Part shown: positions 1-5,000 of the stretch, piece after piece
Numbering within the stretch: position 1 is the first letter of the stretch
How the letters are laid out: the number at the start of each line of letters is the position of its first letter
Assembly: GCA_030705665.1 (NCBI GenBank)
Contig: JAUZQA010000341.1
Location: forward strand, 1 to 5,000
DNA from: Bacillota bacterium
GTDB lineage: Bacteria > Bacillota > Bacilli > Bacillales_B > DSM-18226
Reading direction: 5' to 3'
DNA: 5,000 nucleotides
Translations under genes and position numbers: made by a program
The notes under the pieces: generated by a model
What the model was told of the DNA's origin: nothing
Database searches by the model: none
Seen by the model: only the letters and a program-made list of their open reading frames with translations

Positions 1-59
1 AGTATTCTTGAGTATCCTAACGTCAAACTTGCCTAATTAAGCAGTTGACCATTTTATAT

Positions 60-419
60 GGGGACGCTACGGATTCGACAGGGGTAGTTCGAGCTTAGGT
101 TGCGAGTCGAGGGGATCGGCCTCGTTAAAACGTCAAAGCCAATAACTGGCAAAACACAAAACTCTTTCGCTTTAGCAGCTTAATAGCTCTTTAGCGGTTC
201 CTCCCTCCATCGCCCATGTGGTAGGGTAAGGGACTCACTCTTAGTGGGCTACGCCGGATTCCACCGCCTGAGGATGAAGGAAGAGAACAACCAGGCTAGC
301 TGATCGGACGCCTGTCGATAGGCAAAAGAATCAGCGAAGCGCCAATATGTCGACTACACTCGTAGAAGCTTAAGTGCCGATATCTTTGGACGTGGGTTCG
401 ACTCCCACCGTCTCCACCA
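60..419 (+). ncRNA. ssrA: tmRNA (transfer-messenger RNA)
   Basis: This RNA rescues stalled ribosomes. With SmpB it enters the empty A site as an alanyl-tRNA mimic, then serves as a short message that adds a degradation tag and supplies a stop codon. Both ends are clear. The 5' GGGGACG (60-66) pairs over seven positions, with one G-U, with CGTCTCC (409-415), followed by the discriminator A and an encoded CCA (417-419). The T-arm is intact: GTGGG (392-396), TTCGACT loop, CCCAC (404-408). The conserved 5' block GGATTCGACAGGGG follows the acceptor strand, as in Bacillus ssrA. Its 360 nt length fits Bacillaceae tmRNA. No convincing promoter is visible in the 59 bases upstream; the best, TTGAGT (8-13) with CCTAAT (32-37), is weak at 18 bp spacing. 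The upstream gene is outside the window; in related bacilli it is usually smpB. Confidence 0.97.
148..186 (+). other. tmRNA tag-peptide reading frame, tag (A)GKTQNSFALAA
   Basis: This is the message part of the tmRNA. After the conserved AATAACT the resume codon is GGC at 148. The frame reads GKTQNSFALAA and ends with TAA at 181-183, backed by an in-frame TAG at 184-186. The first alanine of the finished tag comes from the charged tmRNA itself. The ALAA end is the classic recognition signal for ClpXP-type proteolysis. The tag resembles the Bacillus forms as I recall them (B. subtilis AGKTNSFNQNVALAA, B. megaterium AGKSNNNFALAA) and is the best taxonomic clue in the window. The resume codon was placed by comparison with B. 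subtilis. Confidence 0.92.
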
Positions 420-441
420 AATACATATTTGGTGGTTTTTT
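414..441 (+). terminator. Rho-independent terminator of ssrA
   Basis: A perfect 9-bp stem, CCACCAAAT (414-422) with ATTTGGTGG (427-435), has a 4-base loop ACAT and is followed by six T residues (436-441). The 5' arm starts inside the tmRNA and includes its 3' CCACCA. The terminator fold and the last acceptor-stem pairs therefore cannot form at the same time. The primary transcript presumably ends at the T-run and is trimmed back to the encoded CCA. Confidence 0.9.
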
Positions 442-541
442 ATTTGTCTTTGTGACTTAAACTATAATTTTGCCGAATTGGCAACGAAAGACTTCCATAT
501 ACTTTAGGCAAAAATATACTTCATCACATCATTTGCTGTTG

Positions 542-576
542 AAAGAACTGTAGATAATAGGCTGCAGTTCTTTTTT
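542..576. terminator. Hairpin with T-run, probable terminator between convergent units
   Basis: AAAGAACTGTAG (542-553) pairs with CTGCAGTTCTTT (562-573), a 12-bp stem with one T-G wobble around an 8-base loop. Three more Ts follow, giving a T6 run at 571-576 on the + strand. The best T-run is on the + side, where it could back up the ssrA terminator. The same hairpin lies about 40 bases beyond the stop of the leftward sugar-kinase gene (616) and could also stop that transcript, although the T-tract in that direction is poor. The rest of 442-615 holds no reading frame with a ribosome binding site and no other structure I can support. Confidence 0.55.
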
Positions 577-615
577 ACTTTTCTTCTTAGTTTGCGCTTT
601 AACTTAACTTATAGG

Positions 616-1506
616 TCATCTGGCCTGTTTTTGTATGAGATGATACAGGGCTCCTATCATTCCAGCGTCATTTTGGTATTTACATCTCTCAACCGGAACC
701 TGAATATCTTTCCACCAATGAATCTGGTTAAGTTTATTTTTAATAGCACTTAACAAACCTTGTTGGGAAGAGACCCCGCCACCGATGAGAATTTTTTGCG
801 GGTTTAGGGTAGCCGCAAGGTTAAAAATTCCATAACTAATGTTTCTTGCCCAGTCATCAATAAGTCTTTTTACCGAAGGATCAGTAACCGCTTCTAAAAA
901 AATCGTCTCTCCCTTAATGTTTTCAGAGCCACTAATACCCTTGAGCTTTTTATAAGAATGAATTAAGGCAGCAGTAGAGGCATTGCAATGCCAAATATCA
1001 CATTGCTCCCTGCCGGCTTGGGTAATCATATAACCAAATTCACCACCCCTGAAGCTGTGACCACGCAGAAGCTTCCCATTAATAAAAATTCCCCCCCCAA
1101 CACCAGTTCCTAGTATTATACAAATAAAATCAGAACATTTTTTTCCGTTTCCGCTTATTTTTTCAGCCAAAGCAGCACAGTTTCCATCATTTTCAATTTC
1201 AACCCGCAGAGAAACTTTTTTTTCTAATAAACTTTTGAGATTCTGATTGTTTAGTGCTGTTACAGAGCCTGCGAGCTCTGAATAGCCTATATCGGGATTT
1301 ATATATCCTGGTAAACTAATCCCAACACCACTGATGTGATGATTTTTCTTATACATATTAATTGTATCTACAATATCTTTTAAAAATAATTCCAGATTTG
1401 TGCAGTGCGTATCGTAGTTACCTTTTGAAAGGATAGAACCGTTCTCAAACAACAGTCCATGCTTTACTTTTGTTCCACCTATATCAAAAGATATATATTT
1501 TTTCAA
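616..1506 (-). CDS. ROK-family sugar kinase, beta-glucoside kinase (BglK)-like
   Basis: This is a predicted cytoplasmic ATP-dependent sugar kinase of the ROK family, 296 residues. The motifs are in order: N-terminal phosphate loop DIGGTK (8-13), catalytic-base region IENDGNC with the likely base Asp107, second phosphate loop GTGVGGG (133-139), GGEFGYM (154-160) and adenosine-side IGGGVSS (241-247). Typical ROK glucokinases and NagC-type proteins carry ExGH and a CxCGxxGCxE zinc cluster; here Tyr159 replaces the His and the cysteine cluster is absent. From memory, Klebsiella BglK (about 297 aa) has the same GEFGYM variant and the same length. That makes phosphorylation of beta-glucosides such as cellobiose the best guess, though another hexose remains possible. 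No DNA-binding domain precedes the kinase, so it is not a ROK repressor. The start is TTG, chosen for its strong ribosome binding site. It lies 32 bases downstream of the P-loop kinase gene and is probably cotranscribed with it. A G8 homopolymer encodes part of the second phosphate loop. Confidence 0.85.
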   Translation of the reverse strand: MKKYISFDIGGTKVKHGLLFENGSILSKGNYDTHCTNLELFLKDIVDTINMYKKNHHISGVGISLPGYINPDIGYSELAGSVTALNNQNLKSLLEKKVSLRVEIENDGNCAALAEKISGNGKKCSDFICIILGTGVGGGIFINGKLLRGHSFRGGEFGYMITQAGREQCDIWHCNASTAALIHSYKKLKGISGSENIKGETIFLEAVTDPSVKRLIDDWARNISYGIFNLAATLNPQKILIGGGVSSQQGLLSAIKNKLNQIHWWKDIQVPVERCKYQNDAGMIGALYHLIQKQAR

Positions 1507-1512
1507 TTTTTA

Positions 1513-1521
1513 CCGCCTCCC
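1513..1521 (-). promoter_or_regulatory. Ribosome binding site fixing a TTG start for the ROK kinase
   Basis: On the - strand GGGAGGCGG is followed by six bases, TAAAAA, and then TTG. The TTG codon begins a frame that enters DIGGTK after seven residues, the expected position for a ROK protein. This settles the non-ATG start. Confidence 0.8.
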
Positions 1522-1538
1522 AGTCTGCATAAATATTC

Positions 1539-1970
1539 CTAAACAACCTTAATAATGGTTCCCTCCTGTGAGGTTGGCTTTTCGAATTCTTTGTAAATTT
1601 GTGTTAAAACATTTTCTGGCAGGCGAGTCAGTACTTTATTACGTTTTTTACAGGTTTCAAAATCGGTATCAACATGAAAAATTGTTAAAGTGAGACCAAA
1701 TTCCTTCGCGACACGGATCCATCTTTTACGACGTTCTCTGGTTCTATTAGTGGAATCCACAATTACCTTATGACCGCTTTTGAGCAATGACCGGACCATA
1801 AGCTCTGCACTTTCCCACACGCGTGGTTCGGCTTCAGCTTTATATATTTGGCCATGCGATGCCAGCCTGATATCATCAAGAGATACTCGCACCCAGCCTT
1901 GTGTTTGCAGTAATTTACCGTACGTTGTTTTCCCGCTAAGCGGTATCCCGCACATAATTCCCAGTTTCAC
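1539..1970 (-). CDS. Small P-loop kinase, T4 polynucleotide-kinase-like (AAA_33 type)
   Basis: This 143-residue cytoplasmic protein has the fold signature of the P-loop kinases grouped with the 5'-kinase domain of T4 Pnkp. The Walker A motif GIPLSGKT lies at 8-15. LDDIR (31-35) matches the acidic substrate-side motif after strand 2. KVIVDSTNRTRERR (68-81) holds the second acidic strand and the conserved TN(R/x)xxR segment. A lid-like region CKKRN (97-101) leads to LPENVLTQIYKEFEKP, which resembles the lid and C-terminal helix of this family. It probably transfers the ATP gamma-phosphate to a hydroxyl. The acceptor (polynucleotide 5'-OH, nucleoside, antibiotic or other small molecule) cannot be read from sequence, and family members are often annotated only as AAA ATPase. 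The phosphatase and ligase domains found in full RNA-repair proteins are absent. It starts at GTG with a good ribosome binding site and is first in a probable two-gene operon with the ROK kinase. Confidence 0.8.
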   Translation of the reverse strand: MKLGIMCGIPLSGKTTYGKLLQTQGWVRVSLDDIRLASHGQIYKAEAEPRVWESAELMVRSLLKSGHKVIVDSTNRTRERRKRWIRVAKEFGLTLTIFHVDTDFETCKKRNKVLTRLPENVLTQIYKEFEKPTSQEGTIIKVV

Positions 1971-1977
1971 TTTACAT

Positions 1978-1984
1978 CTCTCCT
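1978..1984 (-). promoter_or_regulatory. Ribosome binding site fixing a GTG start for the P-loop kinase
   Basis: On the - strand AGGAGAG lies seven bases before GTG (1970-1968). The intervening ATG at 1977-1975 is followed directly by TAA and cannot be used. The next in-frame ATG (residue 6) would cut into the first beta strand just before Walker A, so GTG is preferred. Confidence 0.75.
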
Positions 1985-2062
1985 AAATCAAGTCAGAAAT
2001 AGTTTTTTTGCTTATGATACAAGCCGTTTCACGTTCATCTCCATTTACATAATAATAAGACA

Positions 2063-2091
2063 ACTCTAATTTTTTCCACCAGCATTATCAA
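2063..2091 (-). promoter_or_regulatory. Candidate SigA-type promoter for the leftward kinase operon
   Basis: On the - strand TTGATA (2091-2086, five of six matches to TTGACA) is followed after exactly 17 bases by TAGAGT (2068-2063, four of six to TATAAT). Transcription would begin near 2056 and give an untranslated leader of about 85 bases before the GTG at 1970. It is the best-spaced pair I found in the divergent region, but weak -10 matches are common in AT-rich DNA. No equally good pair was found on the + strand for the galU-like gene, and no clear operator or riboswitch stands out in 1971-2186. Confidence 0.35.
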
Positions 2092-2186
2092 ACTCTAGAG
2101 GGATCAGGCGGAAATCGTCGAACATTAAAGTGCTTTTTGCTAGGTAAAAGAAAATTTAAACAACTATCAAAGAAGGTGGGAAGGTA

Positions 2187-2987
2187 ATGGTAAGGAAAGC
2201 AATTATCCCTGCCGCAGGATATGGTACTCGAAGTCTCCCAATAACAAAGGTAATACCTAAAGAAATGTTTCCTTTAGGTTTAAAACCAGCCATTCATTAT
2301 ATAGTTGACGAGGCAGTTAATTCAGGCATTGAACAATTACTTATCGTAACCTCGAAATTAAAAAACATAATTTTGGACTATTTTGATCGTTCATTGGAGT
2401 TGGAGGCTTTTTTAAGATGCAAAAATAAAGAATATTTGCTTGAACATTTAGAACTTCCAAAGATAGATATTTCTTTCGTAATACAACCATATGCAAAAGG
2501 GCTTGGAGATGCTATACGACTTGGAAAAGAATTTGTCGGAGATGAGCCTTTTGGAGTACTGTTACCGGATGATTTTATTCTTACAAGGGAAACTCCAGCT
2601 CTTAAACAATTAATTGATGTATACAAAAAAACAAATAGCAGTGTGATTGGATTAAAGCAAGTAAAACCGGAACTATTAAAAAACTATGGGGTTATCCAGG
2701 GAGCGAATCAAACGGAGCTTATTGAAATTGAAAATATCGTGGAAAAACCTAAATCAAACCCTCCTTCAGATATGGCTGTTATCGGCAGATATATTTTTAC
2801 TCCTGAGATTTTTCGATGTTTAGAGGACACAAATGAAGGTGTTGACGAGGAAATTCAATTGACAGATGCTATCAAAGGCTTGGTGGAAAAGCAGTCCGTA
2901 TATGGAAAGATCATTTCTGGTGACCGTTACGATATTGGTATTTTAAGGGATTATATAGAACTGATGAATATAATGAGTAAAAAATAA
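2187..2987 (+). CDS. GalU/GtaB-like UTP-sugar-1-phosphate uridylyltransferase, short form
   Basis: This is a predicted cytoplasmic nucleotidyltransferase making a UDP-sugar (most simply UDP-glucose) from UTP and the sugar 1-phosphate. The GalU signature is continuous: PAAGYGTR (8-15) for the nucleotide loop, PKEM (24-27), KGLGDA (104-109), metal-site LPDD (126-129), VEKPK (185-189), EIQLTDA (222-228) and GDRYDIG (245-251). At 266 residues it is some 25-35 shorter than GtaB (about 292) and E. coli GalU (about 302). The shortfall is mostly at the C-terminus, where the family's final helices are missing. Two usually conserved positions differ: KGLGH is KGLGD, and the aspartate of DKP is leucine (LKP, 32-34). 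The sugar specificity may therefore not be glucose, and a dedicated paralogue separate from housekeeping gtaB is plausible. The ATG is supported by AAGGTGGG (2173-2180), six bases upstream. The next gene follows after 37 bases on the same strand, so the pair is likely an operon supplying donor sugar to that glycosyltransferase. Confidence 0.85.
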   Translation: MVRKAIIPAAGYGTRSLPITKVIPKEMFPLGLKPAIHYIVDEAVNSGIEQLLIVTSKLKNIILDYFDRSLELEAFLRCKNKEYLLEHLELPKIDISFVIQPYAKGLGDAIRLGKEFVGDEPFGVLLPDDFILTRETPALKQLIDVYKKTNSSVIGLKQVKPELLKNYGVIQGANQTELIEIENIVEKPKSNPPSDMAVIGRYIFTPEIFRCLEDTNEGVDEEIQLTDAIKGLVEKQSVYGKIISGDRYDIGILRDYIELMNIMSKK

Positions 2988-3008
2988 CAAATCCGTAGTT
3001 TTTTATAG

Positions 3009-3017
3009 AAAGGAGAG
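3009..3017 (+). promoter_or_regulatory. Ribosome binding site fixing a GTG start for the glycosyltransferase fusion
   Basis: AAAGGAGAG ends seven bases before GTG at 3025. From there the frame reads VLEKISIIIPFQ, the usual first beta strand of a GT-A glycosyltransferase. No ATG in this frame occurs before residue 33, which would remove that strand. Confidence 0.85.
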
Positions 3018-3024
3018 AATTGTA

Positions 3025-5000
3025 GTGTTAGAAAAAATTTCAATCATTATTCCTTTCCAAACGGACCACGGTCCAAGAGCGAAGGCATTTGAATGGATCA
3101 AAAAGTATTATACTAGTGTTATGCCTGAGGCTGAGTTATGTATCGGTACAGTTGATGGAATGGAAATTAATAAATCCAAGGCTGTAAATTCAGCGGCAAA
3201 AAGAGCTACAAGAGATATTTTTGTAATAGCGGATGCGGATGTCATTTATGACCCTGAAATTATTGTTAAGGCTGTTAGATTGCTTAAGGAGGCAGCGTGG
3301 GTAGTTCCTTTTACTGAAATCTTCAATATTGAAAAGTCAGGTACAAAAAGATTATTTCAAGAATCTCCAAAATGGCCTATTGATGTAAAGCCAGAGGAGT
3401 GTAAAAAGGCAAATTGGATTTATGAAGGATTCGCCGGGAAACTATTAGTTATTCCTAAGGAGAATTTTGAAGCAGTTGGTGGTTTTGATGAACGGTTTAT
3501 TGGTTGGGGAGGAGAGGATGATGCTTTTTCCCATGCAGTTCGGACGATTTGTGGTGAAAATGTAAAAATTGAAGGTGAAGTCTATCATTTATGGCACCCC
3601 AGTTCAAGCTATCAAACAAATCCACATGGAAAGGAGAATGCTGAGCTTCTCTATCGTTATCATTCTGCAAGTGGAAATAAAGAGGAAATGATGAAGCTCA
3701 TTCGTAAACGGAACAGTGAACTGGGAAGACCTCAAAAACAAAATAATATTGCTGAAAATGAATGGATTCATTCGCCCGAAAGTAAAATTTGTTTTGCTAT
3801 CCTTGTTCATGAAAATAGGAAGCTAGTCAAACAACTAATTGATAATGTTCGATTCTATTGCCCTAATAGTGCAATTGTTTTATATAACGGAGGAGATGAT
3901 CCAAAACTTTGTGATGGTTTAGGAGTTCCCGTCTGCCCTTCCAGCCGAAAATTGAATCACGGGTGGACGACCATCTATTTTTTGGAGACCATGGAATGGT
4001 TAGAAGAATTGGGTGTTCAATATGAATACTTTATTAATATTGATTCAGATGCATTGTTTTATAGAAAAGGATATGAAGAATTCATTCAAACTGAAATGAA
4101 AGATACTGATTATATGGCGGTCCTGCTTAGGATTCCAGAACTAGATTGGTTTATAGGAAAAGAACTGCAGAAGGACAATAATAGATGGAAAGAATTATTT
4201 AATCTAAATCCCTTTTATGGCGTTTTTAATGTTGGCCAGGTTATTTCAAGACCACTGGTTAAGTCATTACTTCAACCAGATAGAAAGAAAAAGTTAAAAA
4301 AAGTTTTATTGGAAACAGTATCCTTCGGTTCGGATGAAATCCTTTTTGTCAATATGGCAAATGAGCTTGGGTTTAGGATAAAAAAATATCCAAATCCAAT
4401 GGATGCAAGGATGATCCGATATCGTCCTTATATTACAGTAAATGAAATGCTTTCCTGCCTAAATAGCACTCAAAGCGGTTTTCTATGTCACCCCGTGATT
4501 CGAGAAAAAAATAACTCGGTAAGAAAACTAATCCTAAATATTCAAGGTGATAATAAAACAAAACAATACAAAAGCAAGGAATATCCATGGCATGAGGAAA
4601 ATTCAAATAATTATTCTATTTCTCTTCCAATCAAAAGTAAATTTGGCAATTTAGAGCTTATTGTTCGTTCAAATTCTTCGTTAACTCACTATTGGAGGCA
4701 TCCAAGCAGGAAGTGGTATAAAAGTGAGACGTTTGCTCAGGGTGTTATAGGAAATCCGGTATTTTTTGAAAATAATTCCGGACAATTTGTGGTAGTTTGT
4801 AAATTAAAAGGCGGGGGAGTTGGGCTTTGGAAAAGAAATAACCAAGCACAGGGCCTCCCATGGACAGGACCATCTGTTATTTTACATGAAAATGCAGACC
4901 CCATAATGGGAAAACAGCAGAAGGACGGCAGCTATATAATCGTTTTTAAATATAACAATAAATTCTTTTATTTTGTAATAGGAAAAGGGGAGTCGTATAT
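3025..5000 (+). CDS. Large multidomain glycosyltransferase with two GT-A-like domains and lectin-like repeats (3' end outside window)
   Basis: The frame is open from GTG to the window edge: 658 codons are visible and no stop is reached. Domain 1 (about 1-240) is a GT-A glycosyltransferase: strand EKISIIIPF at the start, a DAD metal motif (70-72) in VIADADV, GWGGEDDAF (160-168), which is the acceptor/catalytic motif of the galactosyltransferase-type C-terminal region (Glyco_transf_7C), and YHLWHP (187-192). Domain 2 (about 253-480) starts with a fresh beta strand (KICFAILVHENRKL), has a DSD motif (340-342) in FINIDSDALF and a late SDE (436-438). It looks like a second, divergent GT-A domain, faintly like the core-2 branching type. 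From about 541 the protein has repeats resembling PLL-type lectin beta-propeller blades. No signal peptide or membrane segment is visible, so it should act in the cytoplasm or be peripheral. It is probably translated from the same mRNA as the galU-like gene. Family assignment of domain 1 is fairly firm; domain 2 and the substrates are inference. Confidence 0.8.
   Translation, partial: MLEKISIIIPFQTDHGPRAKAFEWIKKYYTSVMPEAELCIGTVDGMEINKSKAVNSAAKRATRDIFVIADADVIYDPEIIVKAVRLLKEAAWVVPFTEIFNIEKSGTKRLFQESPKWPIDVKPEECKKANWIYEGFAGKLLVIPKENFEAVGGFDERFIGWGGEDDAFSHAVRTICGENVKIEGEVYHLWHPSSSYQTNPHGKENAELLYRYHSASGNKEEMMKLIRKRNSELGRPQKQNNIAENEWIHSPESKICFAILVHENRKLVKQLIDNVRFYCPNSAIVLYNGGDDPKLCDGLGVPVCPSSRKLNHGWTTIYFLETMEWLEELGVQYEYFINIDSDALFYRKGYEEFIQTEMKDTDYMAVLLRIPELDWFIGKELQKDNNRWKELFNLNPFYGVFNVGQVISRPLVKSLLQPDRKKKLKKVLLETVSFGSDEILFVNMANELGFRIKKYPNPMDARMIRYRPYITVNEMLSCLNSTQSGFLCHPVIREKNNSVRKLILNIQGDNKTKQYKSKEYPWHEENSNNYSISLPIKSKFGNLELIVRSNSSLTHYWRHPSRKWYKSETFAQGVIGNPVFFENNSGQFVVVCKLKGGGVGLWKRNNQAQGLPWTGPSVILHENADPIMGKQQKDGSYIIVFKYNNKFFYFVIGKGESY
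4645..5000 (+). repeat. Protein-level repeats, putative PLL-like beta-propeller blades
   Basis: Within the large glycosyltransferase, three related units begin near residues 541, 586 and 635 (bases 4645, 4780 and 4927), a period of 45-49 residues. Each opens with G/D-x-aromatic-or-L followed by a hydrophobic strand (GNLELIV, GQFVVVC, GSYIIVF). In the first two comes an aromatic strand with tryptophan (LTHYWRHP, VGLWKRNN), then W-x-G/S and a G/N-P or G-P-S turn before the next strand. This is the pattern of fucose/sugar-binding PLL-type propellers with HYWRD-like blades. The third unit is cut by the window edge, so the full blade number is unknown. The repeats are visible in protein only, not in DNA. 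Confidence 0.55.

Noticed and set aside
45..59. TTGACC and TATAT just before ssrA, resembling promoter boxes
   Set aside because: The two elements are only a few bases apart instead of about 17, and a start from either would fall inside the mature tmRNA.
612..632. Small hairpin AGGTC/GGCCT followed by T-rich sequence at the end of the ROK gene
   Set aside because: It has a stem of only five pairs including a wobble, lies in coding sequence, and its T-run faces the wrong direction for the leftward gene.
1780..1986. Open frame of 68 codons on the + strand
   Set aside because: It lies almost wholly antisense to the P-loop kinase gene, which has clear Walker and lid motifs. The predicted peptide has no recognisable domain.
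2069..2082. Ccacc-containing segment considered as a second copy of the ssrA 3' end (att-like repeat)
   Set aside because: The match is only a few bases (CCACCA) with none of the T-arm sequence, well within chance.
2093..2100. CTCTAGAG palindrome in the divergent region, considered as an operator
   Set aside because: Eight bases is too short for a typical repressor site, and no second copy is seen.
2110..2186. Possible + strand promoter for the galU-like gene (TCGAAC to TAGGTA with 17-base spacing, TG before the -10)
   Set aside because: Only about half of the -35 bases match and the -10 lacks the final T. No sporulation or ECF sigma consensus fits better, so I do not assert a site.
2378..2626. 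Open frame of 82 codons on the - strand
   Set aside because: It is the antisense shadow of the GalU-like gene; its composition is low-complexity Ser/Lys and shows no family features.
3604..3810. Open frame of 68 codons on the - strand, hydrophobic in part
   Set aside because: It is antisense to the end of the first glycosyltransferase domain. The hydrophobic stretch is what reversed AT-rich coding sequence normally gives.

Overview
The window looks like a chromosomal segment of a low-GC, Gram-positive Bacillaceae-type organism. The evidence is a transfer-messenger RNA (tmRNA) whose encoded tag reads (A)GKTQNSFALAA, close to known Bacillus tags. Other evidence is AT-rich coding sequence, strong AGGAGG-type ribosome binding sites, and frequent GTG/TTG starts (three of four protein genes). 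Genus and species cannot be fixed from this alone.

Layout, left to right. (1) 60-419 is a complete ssrA (tmRNA) gene on the + strand. A rho-independent terminator follows at once, and its stem begins inside the mature 3' end. (2) 442-615 is a short non-coding gap with a second hairpin, lying between ssrA and an operon that converges on it. (3) 1970-616 on the - strand is a two-gene unit: a small P-loop kinase of the T4 polynucleotide-kinase-like type, then a ROK-family sugar kinase that most resembles beta-glucoside kinase (BglK). (4) 1971-2186 is a divergent intergenic region with one reasonable promoter candidate for the - strand operon. (5) 2187-5000 on the + strand is a two-gene unit that runs off the window. 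It holds a short GalU/GtaB-type nucleotidyltransferase and then a very large multidomain protein open to the window edge.

The large protein is the most interesting item. At least 658 residues are visible: an N-terminal GT-A glycosyltransferase domain with a GWGGEDD motif, a second GT-A-like domain with its own DSD motif, and a C-terminal series of about 45-49 residue repeats resembling blades of a PLL-type lectin beta-propeller. Together with the adjacent UDP-sugar pyrophosphorylase-like enzyme, this suggests a small self-contained glycosylation module: one gene makes a UDP-sugar, the next carries two transferase domains and a possible glycan-binding domain. The acceptor is unknown; cell-surface, spore-surface or exopolysaccharide roles are inference only. 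Its position close to ssrA, a common site for island insertion, is compatible with an accessory locus, but no attachment-site duplication is visible here.
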